Positions 1 through 8,194 of a stretch of DNA of 64,000 nt are shown piece after piece (the first letter of the stretch is position 1; each line of letters begins with the position of its first letter). Position numbers and translations under genes: made by a program. The stretch comes from Deltaproteobacteria bacterium (GTDB lineage Bacteria; Desulfobacterota; Binatia; Binatales; Binataceae). The stretch covers positions 1 to 64,000 of the forward strand of contig JAJXYF010000010.1 in assembly GCA_021780755.1 (NCBI GenBank), read 5' to 3'. Under the pieces are notes generated by a model. That model saw only the letters and a list, made by a program, of their open reading frames with translations, did no database searches and was not told the DNA's origin.

Positions 1-795
1 GGGCGACGGGGGCGCGCCGCGGCGCGCCGCCACTCCGCCGGCGGTCCCCGGTGCCGGCGTGGCGTCCGGCGTTTCCGATGAGCGCGGGACGGCTGCGTCC
101 GGCGGACGCGCCCGCTTGCGCTCATCGGAAATGATCACGCCGTCGCGAAACGTAACGATCCGATCAACATAAGCGGCGACCTCGGGATCGTGCGTGACGA
201 CCAGAACCGTGATGCCGTTTTCGCGATTGAGCCGGCGGATGATCTCCATAATCTCCGCCGAATTCTTCGAGTCCAGATTGCCGGTCGGCTCGTCGGCCAG
301 CAGGATCGTCGGCTGGTTGATCAGCGCCCGCGCGATCGCGACCCGCTGCTGCTGGCCGCCGGAAAGCTGGTTGGTATGGTTCTGCTCGCGACCCTTTAGC
401 CCGAGCATCTCGAGCAGTCTCGCCGCGCGATGGTCCTCGCCCGCATGCTCGACGCCCGAATAGAAAAGCGGCAGCTCGACGTTCTCGAGCGCGCTGGTCC
501 GCGAGAGCAGATTGAAGTTCTGGAAGATGAAGCCGATCTGGCGGCTGCGCACCAGGGCAAGTTGCGGCTCCGTGAGGGAGGCAACATCAACGCCCTGCAG
601 CAGATAGCGCCCACTGGTCGGCCGATCGAGGCATCCGATTACGTTCATCAGGGTGGATTTGCCCGACCCCGACGAACCCATCACCGCGACGAATTCGCCG
701 CGTTCGATCGTGAGGGTGACGCCGTTGAGTGCGCGTACTTCGACCTCGCCCAATTGATAAATCTTGAACAGGTCGATGATTTCGATAACTGGCAT
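1..795 (-). CDS. macB: MacB/LolD-type ABC transporter ATP-binding protein (C-terminus beyond window edge)
   Basis: ATP-hydrolysing subunit of a MacB/LolD-class exporter that would act at the inner membrane with the adaptor encoded just upstream. The frame stays open to base 1, so at least 265 residues are present and the end is unseen. Visible motifs are Walker A GSSGSGKST (about residues 41-49), signature LSGGQQQRVAIARAL (about 142), Walker B ILLADEPTGNLD (about 163) and a following LVVTHD switch. The last 35 or so residues are a Pro/Ala/Arg-rich tail, which could be a linker to a MacB permease domain or the end of a free-standing ATPase. The ATG at 795 gives MPVIEIIDLFKIYQLG, the usual family start, about 64 bp after the adaptor stop, so the two are probably one operon. 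The family is clear; whether the permease is fused is unknown. Confidence 0.9.
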   Translation of the reverse strand, partial: MPVIEIIDLFKIYQLGEVEVRALNGVTLTIERGEFVAVMGSSGSGKSTLMNVIGCLDRPTSGRYLLQGVDVASLTEPQLALVRSRQIGFIFQNFNLLSRTSALENVELPLFYSGVEHAGEDHRAARLLEMLGLKGREQNHTNQLSGGQQQRVAIARALINQPTILLADEPTGNLDSKNSAEIMEIIRRLNRENGITVLVVTHDPEVAAYVDRIVTFRDGVIISDERKRARPPDAAVPRSSETPDATPAPGTAGGVAARRGAPPSP

Positions 796-859
796 CGCGC
801 GGGACAAACCTCAGTCACAAACCGCAAAGATATGCCTTGATGACGGACCGGCCGCGCAA

Positions 860-2068
860 TCAGAAACGCGACATTCTAAGTGGCGAGCTTCCTCCCGCGT
901 CGGCGCTCCCCGTGCGCACCTGGTCGGTCACGACCAGGTCGCCGTCCTTGAGGTCGCCGGACACAAGCTCGACGTTGTTGCCATCGTCGAGACCGCGCGT
1001 GACGGTCATCGGCTTGAGCGTTCCGCCATCGTCAACCCATACGCGGGCCTGATCGGAGGGCTGCCGATGGGTCGGCGGCGCATCAGATGTCGTGGCGGCG
1101 GCGCGATGGTCCTTGGGCGAGAAGCGCAGCGCCTGCAGCGGCATGCGCAGCACGTTGTCGCGTGCGGCGGTGACGACGGTCACGTTGGCGGTCATCCCGG
1201 GCTTGAGCAGCAATTCGGGATTGGCGACCTCGACCACGACGTCGTAGGTGACCACGTTTTGCACGGTGATGGGCGCCTGGCGGACCTGGCCGACCACGGC
1301 CTTGAACTCGCGTCCGGGGAACGCGTCAACCGTGAAGGCGGCGGTCTGCCCCGAGCGGATATCGCCGATGTCGGACTCGCTGACGTTGGTATCGACCTGC
1401 ATCTTGGTCAGGTCTTTGGCGATCAGAAAGAGCGTCGGCGTCTGGAAGCTGGAGGCGACGGTCTGGCCGACGTCAACGTTGCGCGAGACGATCGTGCCGT
1501 CCACCGGCGAGATGATGTTGGTGTAGTTGAGTTGCACCTGGGCGTCGCGCAGGTTGGCCTGCTGCTGCTGGATGTTGGCGCGATCGACGCCGACCTGGGC
1601 GCGCGCCTGCAAATAGGCGCTGCGCGCGCTATCGACGGTGTCGTTGGAGACCGCGTCGGCCGCGAACAGGCGCTGGTTGCGCACGTAGGTGATCTGCTTA
1701 TAGGCCATGTCGGCCTGGTCCTTGCCGAGTAGCGCCTTGGCGTTGGCGAGGGCGGCGGCGCTTTCGTCAACCTTGACCTGGAACTGACGCGGATCGATCT
1801 TCGCAATCAGTTGCCCGGCTTTGACGGGAGCGTTGAAATCGGCGTAGATCGCGGAGATCGGACCGGAGACGTAGGAGCCGACCTGGACGGTGGTAACCGG
1901 ATTGACGGTGCCGGTCGCGATGACCGATCGCACGATCGCGCCGCGGGTGACGGGCGCCGTTACATACCTCGGGGCGGACGAGCCGTCGCGCGTGAAGTAA
2001 TAGAGCGGCAACGCGACGATCAGTACGAGCAGGAAGATGCGCCAGAAGCGTTTGCCGAGTATCGACAT
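860..2068 (-). CDS. macA: MacA-like periplasmic adaptor (HlyD family)
   Basis: Membrane-fusion adaptor linking an inner-membrane exporter to an outer-membrane channel. About 402 residues: a short cytoplasmic N-terminus, one membrane anchor (FWRIFLLVLIVALPLYYF), then the biotinyl-lipoyl half (GTVNPVTTVQVGSYVSG), a long alpha-hairpin region with QARAQVGVDRANIQQQQANL, the second lipoyl half (SPVDGTIVSRNVDVGQTV) and a beta-barrel. I chose ATG 2068 (MSILGKRFW) because the upstream in-frame stretch to 2146 is not signal-like. The gene is followed after 64 bp by a MacB-like ATPase gene on the same strand, the classical macAB order. No strong ribosome site is visible at either candidate start. The divergent gene begins at 2286, so the 2069-2285 spacer must hold promoters for both directions. 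Confidence 0.9.
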   Translation of the reverse strand: MSILGKRFWRIFLLVLIVALPLYYFTRDGSSAPRYVTAPVTRGAIVRSVIATGTVNPVTTVQVGSYVSGPISAIYADFNAPVKAGQLIAKIDPRQFQVKVDESAAALANAKALLGKDQADMAYKQITYVRNQRLFAADAVSNDTVDSARSAYLQARAQVGVDRANIQQQQANLRDAQVQLNYTNIISPVDGTIVSRNVDVGQTVASSFQTPTLFLIAKDLTKMQVDTNVSESDIGDIRSGQTAAFTVDAFPGREFKAVVGQVRQAPITVQNVVTYDVVVEVANPELLLKPGMTANVTVVTAARDNVLRMPLQALRFSPKDHRAAATTSDAPPTHRQPSDQARVWVDDGGTLKPMTVTRGLDDGNNVELVSGDLKDGDLVVTDQVRTGSADAGGSSPLRMSRF

Positions 2069-2285
2069 GATGGCGGGGGATCGATTGACTCCGGACGATG
2101 TAACTATAGATGGCGAAGGCGCGGCGATGCCAGTGGCGATTCGCATAGTCAGTTATATAGACGGGCACGGGCGCGCATCGTTTCATCGCCCGATGACCAA
2201 GACTGCGGACGCGCCGCCCCGGGAACAACGAACCTCTGGACCGTTAGCGTTAAAAGACCAGCAGCAATCGCAGGAGTAGCCAGTC

Positions 2286-3470
2286 ATGCCCGACAGTCCA
2301 CCGCTTGCAGGAATCAAGGTCGTCGATTTCACACGCTATCTCGCGGGGCCGTTTTGCACGCAGATCCTCGGCGATTACGGCGCCGAGATTCTCAAGGTCG
2401 AACCGGTCGCGGGCGCGCGCGGCGAGATGGGCGACGAGAGCGGCAAGGACACCTACTTCTTTCTGAGCACCAACCGCTCGAAGAAGAGCGTGCAGATTTC
2501 GACCAAGGCGCCGGAGGGGCGCGCGGCGCTGCAACGGCTGATCGACGGCGCCGACGTGGTGATCGACAACTTCCGGCCGGGCGTGATGGAAGCGATCGGG
2601 CTCGGCTACGAACAGATCGCGGCGCGCAACCCGCGGATTATCGCATGCAGCATTTCGGGCTTCGGCGCGAGCGGTCCGCTGCGCGACTATCCGGGCTTCG
2701 ATCAGATCGCGCAGGGCTTTTCCGGGCTGATGAGCGTGACCGGCACGGCGGCGAGCGGGCCGACGCGGGTGGGTATCGCGATCTGCGATCTGCTCGGCGG
2801 GATCTATGCGGCGCAGGGGATTTTGCTCGCGCTCGAAGCGCGCCATCGCACGGGCCGCGGCCAGCGGGTCGAGACTTCGTTGCTGGAGGCGATCGTCAGC
2901 ACGCTCAGTTGGTCGGCGGGAATCTACTTCGACACCGGCAAGACGCCGGGGCCCGCCGGCAACCATCATCCGCTGTCGTCGCCGCACGGCGTATTCGTGG
3001 CGGCGGACCGGCCGTTCAATATCGCGGTCGGGAACGAGGCGATGTGGCGGACGTTCGTTAAAGTGATCGGACGCGCGGAACTCGCCGAGGACGATCGCTT
3101 CAACAAGCTCGGGCGGCGGATCAAGAATCGTGACGCACTGACGGCGGAGATCAACGCGGCGCTGGGGGCGCATCCGGCGCAACATTGGATGGATCTGTTC
3201 AACGAGGCGGGGATTCCGTCGGGGCCGATCCTGACGATCGAGGAGATGTTTCAGCATCCGCAGGCGGCGGCGCGCGAGATGCTGGTGAAGATGGCGCATC
3301 CGGCGCTGGGCGAATTCAAGACGACCGGACTCGGAGTGAAACTGAGCGATACGCCGGGACGGATAACGCGGCCGCCGCTGGTCGGTGAGCATACGGAGGA
3401 CGTGCTGCTTGCGAACGGTTTCACTCAAGCCGAGATTGGGCATCTGCGCACGGTCAAGGCGATCAAGTAG
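2286..3470 (+). CDS. CaiB/BaiF family (family III) CoA-transferase
   Basis: Transfers CoA between a CoA thioester and a free carboxylic acid, soluble enzyme, substrate not predictable. At 394 residues it has the usual family length. The N-terminus (LAGIKVVDFTRYLAGPFCTQILGDYGAEILKVEP) and the body (YPGFDQIAQGFSGLMSVTG) are typical. The catalytic aspartate should be the Asp in AICDLLGGIYAA near residue 168, matching the position of the Asp169 nucleophile of formyl-CoA transferase. The start is supported by AGGAG at 2272-2276, nine bases before ATG. It stands alone, divergent from macA, so context gives no clue to the acid used. The family is certain; exact substrate (carnitine-, succinyl-, alkyl-succinate or bile-acid type) cannot be told. 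Confidence 0.93.
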   Translation: MPDSPPLAGIKVVDFTRYLAGPFCTQILGDYGAEILKVEPVAGARGEMGDESGKDTYFFLSTNRSKKSVQISTKAPEGRAALQRLIDGADVVIDNFRPGVMEAIGLGYEQIAARNPRIIACSISGFGASGPLRDYPGFDQIAQGFSGLMSVTGTAASGPTRVGIAICDLLGGIYAAQGILLALEARHRTGRGQRVETSLLEAIVSTLSWSAGIYFDTGKTPGPAGNHHPLSSPHGVFVAADRPFNIAVGNEAMWRTFVKVIGRAELAEDDRFNKLGRRIKNRDALTAEINAALGAHPAQHWMDLFNEAGIPSGPILTIEEMFQHPQAAAREMLVKMAHPALGEFKTTGLGVKLSDTPGRITRPPLVGEHTEDVLLANGFTQAEIGHLRTVKAIK

Positions 3471-3574
3471 GCGGTGCGGGGCGGTCGCGCGGGCTGGGCG
3501 TATCGGCGATACGGGGCCTGACTTCGCTTTTGCCAGGCGCGCAAAGGGTTTCGTCGAAAGTCAGTAGGAAATCT

Positions 3575-4075
3575 CTACACGAAGAAGAGGCGAAGATGTT
3601 TCACGTGAAACATCTTCGCCGGCTGTTTGCCGTCGTGCTTAATCTCGAGGTAGCGACAAACTATTTCGTCAACCGAGATATTCTGACGCCGATTAATCTT
3701 GTTGTAGTGCGTCCCTAAACGCCCCTTCAACGTTCCGGTCTCGCCTGATGTTTTACCAACGTAGACGAGATCAAACTTCAGCTTAGCGAGGATACTCTGA
3801 TCGAACGGATCTCTTCGCTCAGTTGGTTTCAGAATCTCGGCAAGCGGCCTTTCGTTTCTGTAGAGAGCGTATATGCCTGGAGATAAAGGAAAGGGGTATA
3901 TCTTCAAGCCAGCACGTTCGTCTGGTACCGCAAACGGGACATAGGGCGTCCGCGTGAATACCATGAGCAAATACGACCGCTTGTCGTCAGGGTCGAAATG
4001 GTGTGGCGGCGGCCGGAAGGGAATTCCCAATTTGCTTGACCGTTCGTTAGCCTGCCGTTGGCCGGTGGGAGACAA
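3575..4075 (-). CDS. GIY-YIG nuclease-like restriction enzyme, apparently 3'-truncated
   Basis: Candidate restriction partner of the upstream methyltransferase. The 166-residue product contains a GIY-YIG-like core: PGIYALYRN (about residues 67-75) and DLVYVGKTSG followed by GRLGTHYNKI, resembling the Eco29kI-type enzymes in which the two GIY/YIG elements are spread apart by an insert. In such enzymes a catalytic Glu and a terminal Asn motif follow the YIG strand and arginine helix. Here the frame instead enters the parS palindrome (encoding MFHVKH) and stops ten residues later, so that last part looks lost and the enzyme is probably inactive. It overlaps the methyltransferase end by 29 bp, so the pair was translated together. 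Family assignment is by motif only; truncation is inference. Confidence 0.6.
   Translation of the reverse strand: MSPTGQRQANERSSKLGIPFRPPPHHFDPDDKRSYLLMVFTRTPYVPFAVPDERAGLKIYPFPLSPGIYALYRNERPLAEILKPTERRDPFDQSILAKLKFDLVYVGKTSGETGTLKGRLGTHYNKINRRQNISVDEIVCRYLEIKHDGKQPAKMFHVKHLRLFFV
3589..3620. promoter_or_regulatory. parS: parS centromere-like site inside a 32-bp perfect palindrome
   Basis: Bases 3597-3612 read TGTTTCACGTGAAACA, identical to the consensus ParB-binding parS element, and the dyad extends without a mismatch to 3589-3620. parS sites nucleate ParB/Spo0J partition complexes and normally lie close to the replication origin. The site lies in the last codons of the truncated nuclease gene, where both strands encode MFHVKH. 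No parA/parB genes are in the window. The palindrome lacks a T-run, so a terminator role is less likely. Confidence 0.85.
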
Positions 4076-5735
4076 CCATTTCGAGGCGAGAATTTGCTAG
4101 CTTCGACTCGGCTACCTCAATCAACTTATACGCTCGCTCGGCAATAACCTGCGCAACCCTGACAGGGACGGCATTGCCAATTTGTCGCATGCATTCACCC
4201 CATGCTCCACTAATTATGTAATCATCGGGGAATGTCTGAATTCGCGCCGCCTCTCGAGCAGTGAAATACCTAACTCGCCCGTTCGGATACCGGAGCATGT
4301 TTTCGCCGCCAGGCACACCATGCACTCCTGCTTTCAATGTCTTTGCGGGCCAATCATAGGGACTGCCAGTGTGTCCTGGATATGCGCGTGCGCCGGGATT
4401 TCCAATGTGATTCGCGACTTGAAGACTAGCCTGGTAATTAGCCGGTGGCGGAAGTCCTCTAAGGGCGTCACGAACAGTTCGCCACCTCGGCGTGGTTGGT
4501 GGTAACGCATCCACCTCCATCGTGTGAATTAATTTCTTCAATCGCGCCGGAACCTCTGGTGCTTTCATCTGATGTTCGTGCCAGTAGGACCGGTCAACCC
4601 ATTGCGCATAGAGAAGCGCCGCCTCCGTGTGAGTCGGAACAAGCGGCTGCCATTCGACCGCGAGATCGCTCCGTACCGCAACCACGAATACACGCTCGCG
4701 CAGTTGCGGAACGCCAAAATTGGCGCAATTCACGAGTTGGAAATTGACCTCATATGAAAGGTCGGCAAACCGCCCAGTGCTCGATTCTCGCTCCAGTCTT
4801 GCCTTGTGCTCACGCCAAGATTCTTCCGGTTTAAGGCGAACTTCCGGTAACCGAAGTTGGAGCAAAACATAGTCGAAGTATTCTCGGAAACTTTGGCGGA
4901 GTAGGCCCTTCACGTTTTCGACGACAACAAGCTTTGGGCGTATCTCTCGAACTGCTCTAAGCAATTCGGGAAACATATTTCGGTTGTCGCGGTCACCCCG
5001 ATGCTTGCCACCCAGGCTGAAGGGTTGGCAAGGAACTCCGGCTGCCAACATCGTAATGCGGTCGGCATAGGGCTTAAAGTCAAAATCGCGTATGTCAGTT
5101 TCAAAGACGGGCCAAAGTGACACCAGTGGCATCCGGTCACGATTTGACCGGATCGTCGCGCAGGCATGTTTATCCCACTCGATTATGGCGAGGTGCTCGA
5201 ATCCGCCTCCCGCCATTCCCAAGGCCAGTCCGCCAACTCCGCTAAATGCTTCGATTGAGGTAAGGCGGTCGCGACGTTCCCCGGCGTGCGCGGTCGCCGC
5301 CTTTATCCGCCGCAAGCAGGCTCCGAGATCGGTCAGTACCTCGCTCTCCCACAGCCGGAGAGAACGCAAACCCAACGCGCCTAGCTCGGCGTCAACGTGT
5401 CGGTCCCGCGCGATATTATTTGTTATTTTTCTGGACCAGAATTCCGTGTTCCGGGCCGCCTGAAATTGGCTAGCGAGCGATTTGAATCCACGCGCGCGCC
5501 ACGAGTTGCCGTGCCAGAAGTCACCATCAACAAAGACCGCTAAACCTATCTTTGGAAAATAGATGTCGGGGCGACCGGGAAGATGATTGACGCAAACACG
5601 AAAACGGAGACCGGCAGCGTGCAGGGCCTTTCGCAAAGTCCTCTCAGGCTTTGTGTCACGAGAGCGGACCGCGGACATTATTCGCGAAGTTATAGCCGGG
5701 TCCCGCCTCTTATGCGCCACGTCCCATTCTCCCAA
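4047..5735 (-). CDS. Vsr endonuclease fused to C5-cytosine DNA methyltransferase
   Basis: A two-domain protein of 562 residues. Residues 1-145 or so are a Vsr very-short-patch mismatch endonuclease (SRIMSAVRSRDTKPERTLR, GRPDIYFPKIGLAVFVDGDFWHG, SLRLWESE), which nicks at T:G mismatches left by deamination of 5-methylcytosine. Residues 155-545 are a complete m5C methyltransferase: motif I FSGVGGLALGM, motif IV GVPCQPFSLGG with the catalytic Cys near 234, motif VI VVENVKGLL, motif VIII QLRERVFVV, motif X QIGNAVPVRVAQVI. Vsr and Dcm are usually separate genes, so the fusion is notable. ATG 5735 was chosen; a GTG five codons later is possible. The gene and its nuclease partner look visibly less GC-rich than neighbours, suggesting acquisition. 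Recognition sequence cannot be inferred. Confidence 0.93.
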   Translation of the reverse strand: MGEWDVAHKRRDPAITSRIMSAVRSRDTKPERTLRKALHAAGLRFRVCVNHLPGRPDIYFPKIGLAVFVDGDFWHGNSWRARGFKSLASQFQAARNTEFWSRKITNNIARDRHVDAELGALGLRSLRLWESEVLTDLGACLRRIKAATAHAGERRDRLTSIEAFSGVGGLALGMAGGGFEHLAIIEWDKHACATIRSNRDRMPLVSLWPVFETDIRDFDFKPYADRITMLAAGVPCQPFSLGGKHRGDRDNRNMFPELLRAVREIRPKLVVVENVKGLLRQSFREYFDYVLLQLRLPEVRLKPEESWREHKARLERESSTGRFADLSYEVNFQLVNCANFGVPQLRERVFVVAVRSDLAVEWQPLVPTHTEAALLYAQWVDRSYWHEHQMKAPEVPARLKKLIHTMEVDALPPTTPRWRTVRDALRGLPPPANYQASLQVANHIGNPGARAYPGHTGSPYDWPAKTLKAGVHGVPGGENMLRYPNGRVRYFTAREAARIQTFPDDYIISGAWGECMRQIGNAVPVRVAQVIAERAYKLIEVAESKLANSRLEMVVSHRPTAG

Positions 5736-5874
5736 CTAGTCCAACATTAGGAATCCGTTTCGCCTCGTGTCAACGCCAGCAGGGTGGGGCGGGGAAGCCG
5801 CACCTTGCCACGGCGAACAAGGTGACGTCGGGGCTGAGGCGGGGATCCCGCACTTAACCTTGTAATTCAGATAC

Positions 5875-5908
5875 AAAAAGGGGGGCGGATACGCATGTAT
5901 CTGCCCCC
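5875..5908 (-). terminator. Rho-independent terminator of rpoD
   Basis: Read on the minus strand, GGGGGC and GATAC pair with GTATC and GCCCCC around an ATGC loop with one mismatch, and the stem is followed by five T. It lies 26 bases after the rpoD stop codon, the expected position for its terminator. Confidence 0.88.
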
Positions 5909-5934
5909 ATCATAAATCAGGACACCGCACGCGG

Positions 5935-7710
5935 TTAGGTTTCGCCGCGTTCCATGAAGCCTTCGAGGTTGCGCGAGCGCCCGGTCTGGCGCAACTTGCG
6001 CAACGCCTTGGCCTCGATTTGCCGGATGCGCTCGCGGGTCACGGCGAACTGCTTGCCGACCTCTTCGAGCGTGTAGTCGGTCTTCTGGCCGATGCCGAAA
6101 CGCATTCGGAGAATTTGCTCCTCGCGCGGGGTCAGCGTGGCCAGCACCTTGCGGGTCTGCTCGCCCAAGTTGCCCTGGATGGCGGCCTCGACCGGCGACG
6201 GCGCCAACTCGTCCTCGACGAAATCGCCGAGCGAGCTCTCTTCCTCGTCGCCAATCGGAGTCTCGAGGGAAATCGGCTCCTTGACGATCTTGAGGACCTT
6301 CTGGACCTTGTCGAGCGGCATCTCCATCTGTTCGGCGATCTCTTCCGGGCCCGGTTCGCGCCCGAGGCGCTGGACCAGCAGCCGGGTGACGCGGAGCAGC
6401 TTGTTGATGGTCTCGACCATGTGGACCGGGATGCGGATGGTGCGGCCCTGGTCGGCGATCGCGCGCGACATCGATTGGCGGATCCACCAGGTGGCGTAGG
6501 TCGAGAACTTGTAGCCGCGCTGGTACTCGAACTTGTCCACCGCGCGCATCAGGCCGATGTTGCCCTCCTGGATGAGGTCGAGAAAGCCGAGGCCGCGATT
6601 GGTGTAGCGCTTGGCGAGGCTGACGACGAGGCGCAGGTTGGCCTCGGTCAGTTCCTTTTTGGCGCGGCGGCTCTTGTCCTGGCCCGACGCGATGGTTTCG
6701 ATCGAGCGGGCGAATTCGTCGGTCGGAACTTTGACCCGCCGTTCGACCTCGCGAATGATCTTTTGCGCTTCCTTGATGCGCGCGGCGATATCGACGAGGT
6801 TCTCACGGGTGCCGTTGACCTTGAGCACGTGGCGGCGATCGTCAACCTCGGCGGCCTCGCGGATGAGTTGCGTGCGGGTGCGGCCGGTGGCGTCCTCGTA
6901 GCGCTGAACGCGGCGCTGGGATTCGCGCGCTTCCCTGAGCAGCCGGCGCATCTCACCGATGACGGCTTCGTGGACGTGGCGCGAAAGGTCGAGGCCGGCG
7001 AGCTCTTCCTTGATACTGTCCTTGAGCTTGAGGAACTGCTTGTCGAGCTTGGCGCGGTTGGGGCCCTTGGGCTTTTCCCTGATCTTCTCTTCGGTTTCTT
7101 CGACCTTGTCGCGCAGCGCCTTGAGTTTCTTGACGGCGGTGAAGAGCTTTTTAAGCTGCTTCTCGTCGGCCTCGGGGCCGCGCTCTTCGTCGGGATCGTT
7201 GGAAGGCTCCTCGTTTTGCTCGAAGATGCCGCTCTCGCGCAGATCGGTCTCGCCGGCCTCGATGCGGTCACCGACCTCGATCAGGAAATCGAGGGTGACG
7301 GGGGAGCGCAGGACCTCGTCCTCGACCTCGAACTCGCCGGCCTCGATGCGCTTGGCGATCTCGACCTCCTGCTCGCGCGAGAGCAGTTGGAAGTTGCCCA
7401 TCTCTTTGAGGTAGAGGCGGACGGGGTCGGAGGACTCGCTGAGCGAATCGGCGACGACGGGAGTCTCGGCGGCCTCCTCGGGCTCTTCCTTGACCTCGGC
7501 GTCGCCGTCGTCGTCAGCGCCGGCGGTCGGGACCTCGTCGAGGACCTTGATGTCCATGTCCTCGAAGCTCTCGAGTGCGGCGCGAAGATCGGTGGGTGAG
7601 GCGACGTCCTGCGGCAGGAAATCGTTGACCTGGTCGAACGTGAGGTAGCCCTGTTCGCGACCGAGATCGACCAGCCCCTGCAAATCTTTACCTTCGTACT
7701 TTTGTTTCAT
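5935..7710 (-). CDS. rpoD: RNA polymerase primary sigma factor RpoD (sigma-70)
   Basis: Housekeeping sigma factor that directs RNA polymerase to -10/-35 promoters. The 591 residues hold the full class-1 layout: region 1.1 ([25 protein letters not shown]), region 1.2 ([21 protein letters not shown]), a charged non-conserved insert with a coiled, Lys/Glu-rich part, region 2 ([19 protein letters not shown], then [18 protein letters not shown]), region 3 ([15 protein letters not shown]) and region 4 ending in a helix-turn-helix ([20 protein letters not shown]). ATG 7710 matches the family N-terminus. No dnaG precedes it, unlike many proteobacteria; a candidate promoter lies at 7871-7899 and a clear terminator follows. 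Identification is secure. Confidence 0.98.
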   Translation of the reverse strand: MKQKYEGKDLQGLVDLGREQGYLTFDQVNDFLPQDVASPTDLRAALESFEDMDIKVLDEVPTAGADDDGDAEVKEEPEEAAETPVVADSLSESSDPVRLYLKEMGNFQLLSREQEVEIAKRIEAGEFEVEDEVLRSPVTLDFLIEVGDRIEAGETDLRESGIFEQNEEPSNDPDEERGPEADEKQLKKLFTAVKKLKALRDKVEETEEKIREKPKGPNRAKLDKQFLKLKDSIKEELAGLDLSRHVHEAVIGEMRRLLREARESQRRVQRYEDATGRTRTQLIREAAEVDDRRHVLKVNGTRENLVDIAARIKEAQKIIREVERRVKVPTDEFARSIETIASGQDKSRRAKKELTEANLRLVVSLAKRYTNRGLGFLDLIQEGNIGLMRAVDKFEYQRGYKFSTYATWWIRQSMSRAIADQGRTIRIPVHMVETINKLLRVTRLLVQRLGREPGPEEIAEQMEMPLDKVQKVLKIVKEPISLETPIGDEEESSLGDFVEDELAPSPVEAAIQGNLGEQTRKVLATLTPREEQILRMRFGIGQKTDYTLEEVGKQFAVTRERIRQIEAKALRKLRQTGRSRNLEGFMERGET

Positions 7711-7870
7711 GCTTTTAGGCGTCCGTCCTGGCCAGCCATTGCGGACCGATCCATGCGCGGTATGGCGCGGCGGCGACGAAAATGTGCCGCGGCGAATTGG
7801 CGAAACGGGATCGCATAGCGCGCCGATGCGAACCCATAGCAGAAGCGAGTGAAAAGTGCCAAAGCGCTTG

Positions 7871-7899
7871 AATATAATCAGCGTGGACGGCTATCGCAA
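7871..7899 (-). promoter_or_regulatory. Candidate sigma-70 promoter of rpoD
   Basis: On the minus strand TTGCGA (7899-7894) and TATATT (7876-7871) are separated by exactly 17 bases, giving a predicted start near 7864 and a leader of about 150 bases before rpoD. The -10 overlaps a plus-strand TATAAT at 7873-7878 with a poor -35, so a divergent promoter for the antiporter gene is possible but weaker. Confidence 0.5.
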
Positions 7900-8194
7900 G
7901 CCGGCCTCGCGCAAAATCGGGCGTTCACGTGCCCGGCAAGTGCAATATAACAACGAAATCGCGGTAGTGGGGGTTTCCTTTGCGGCGGGGGATATCGAGC
8001 GGCGCCGACAGCGATGATCATACGCCGAAAGAGTGCGTTGGTCGCCAGGGGAATTTGCGTTGGGGAGCGTCCGGCGAAGGGCTGGCGAAAAGTTCGCCTG
8101 CCGGATCGGGCGTTGGTGGGGTGGCGCGGGACGACAGTGGGTGAATTTCGCGCGGCGCTCGGGTGGTGTAGGCTGCGGAATTGGAACCTGAAAC
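7900..8194. other. Intergenic region between rpoD promoter and antiporter gene
   Basis: About 295 bases without a convincing gene on either strand. It should carry the 5' region of the plus-strand antiporter gene. I see no clear hairpin, riboswitch or repeat in it. Confidence 0.5.

Noticed and set aside
2250-3443. 397-codon minus-strand frame opposite the CoA-transferase
   Set aside because: Antisense shadow; the plus-strand gene has catalytic Asp and ribosome site.
3589-3620. Palindrome at 3589-3620 as a Rho-independent terminator
   Set aside because: No T-run on either side and the core is an exact parS, which explains the symmetry better.
6019-7599. Long plus-strand open frame of 526 codons opposite rpoD
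   Set aside because: It is exactly antisense to the certain rpoD gene, has Leu/Ala/Gly-rich low-complexity content and no family-like motifs; a by-product of GC-rich codon use.
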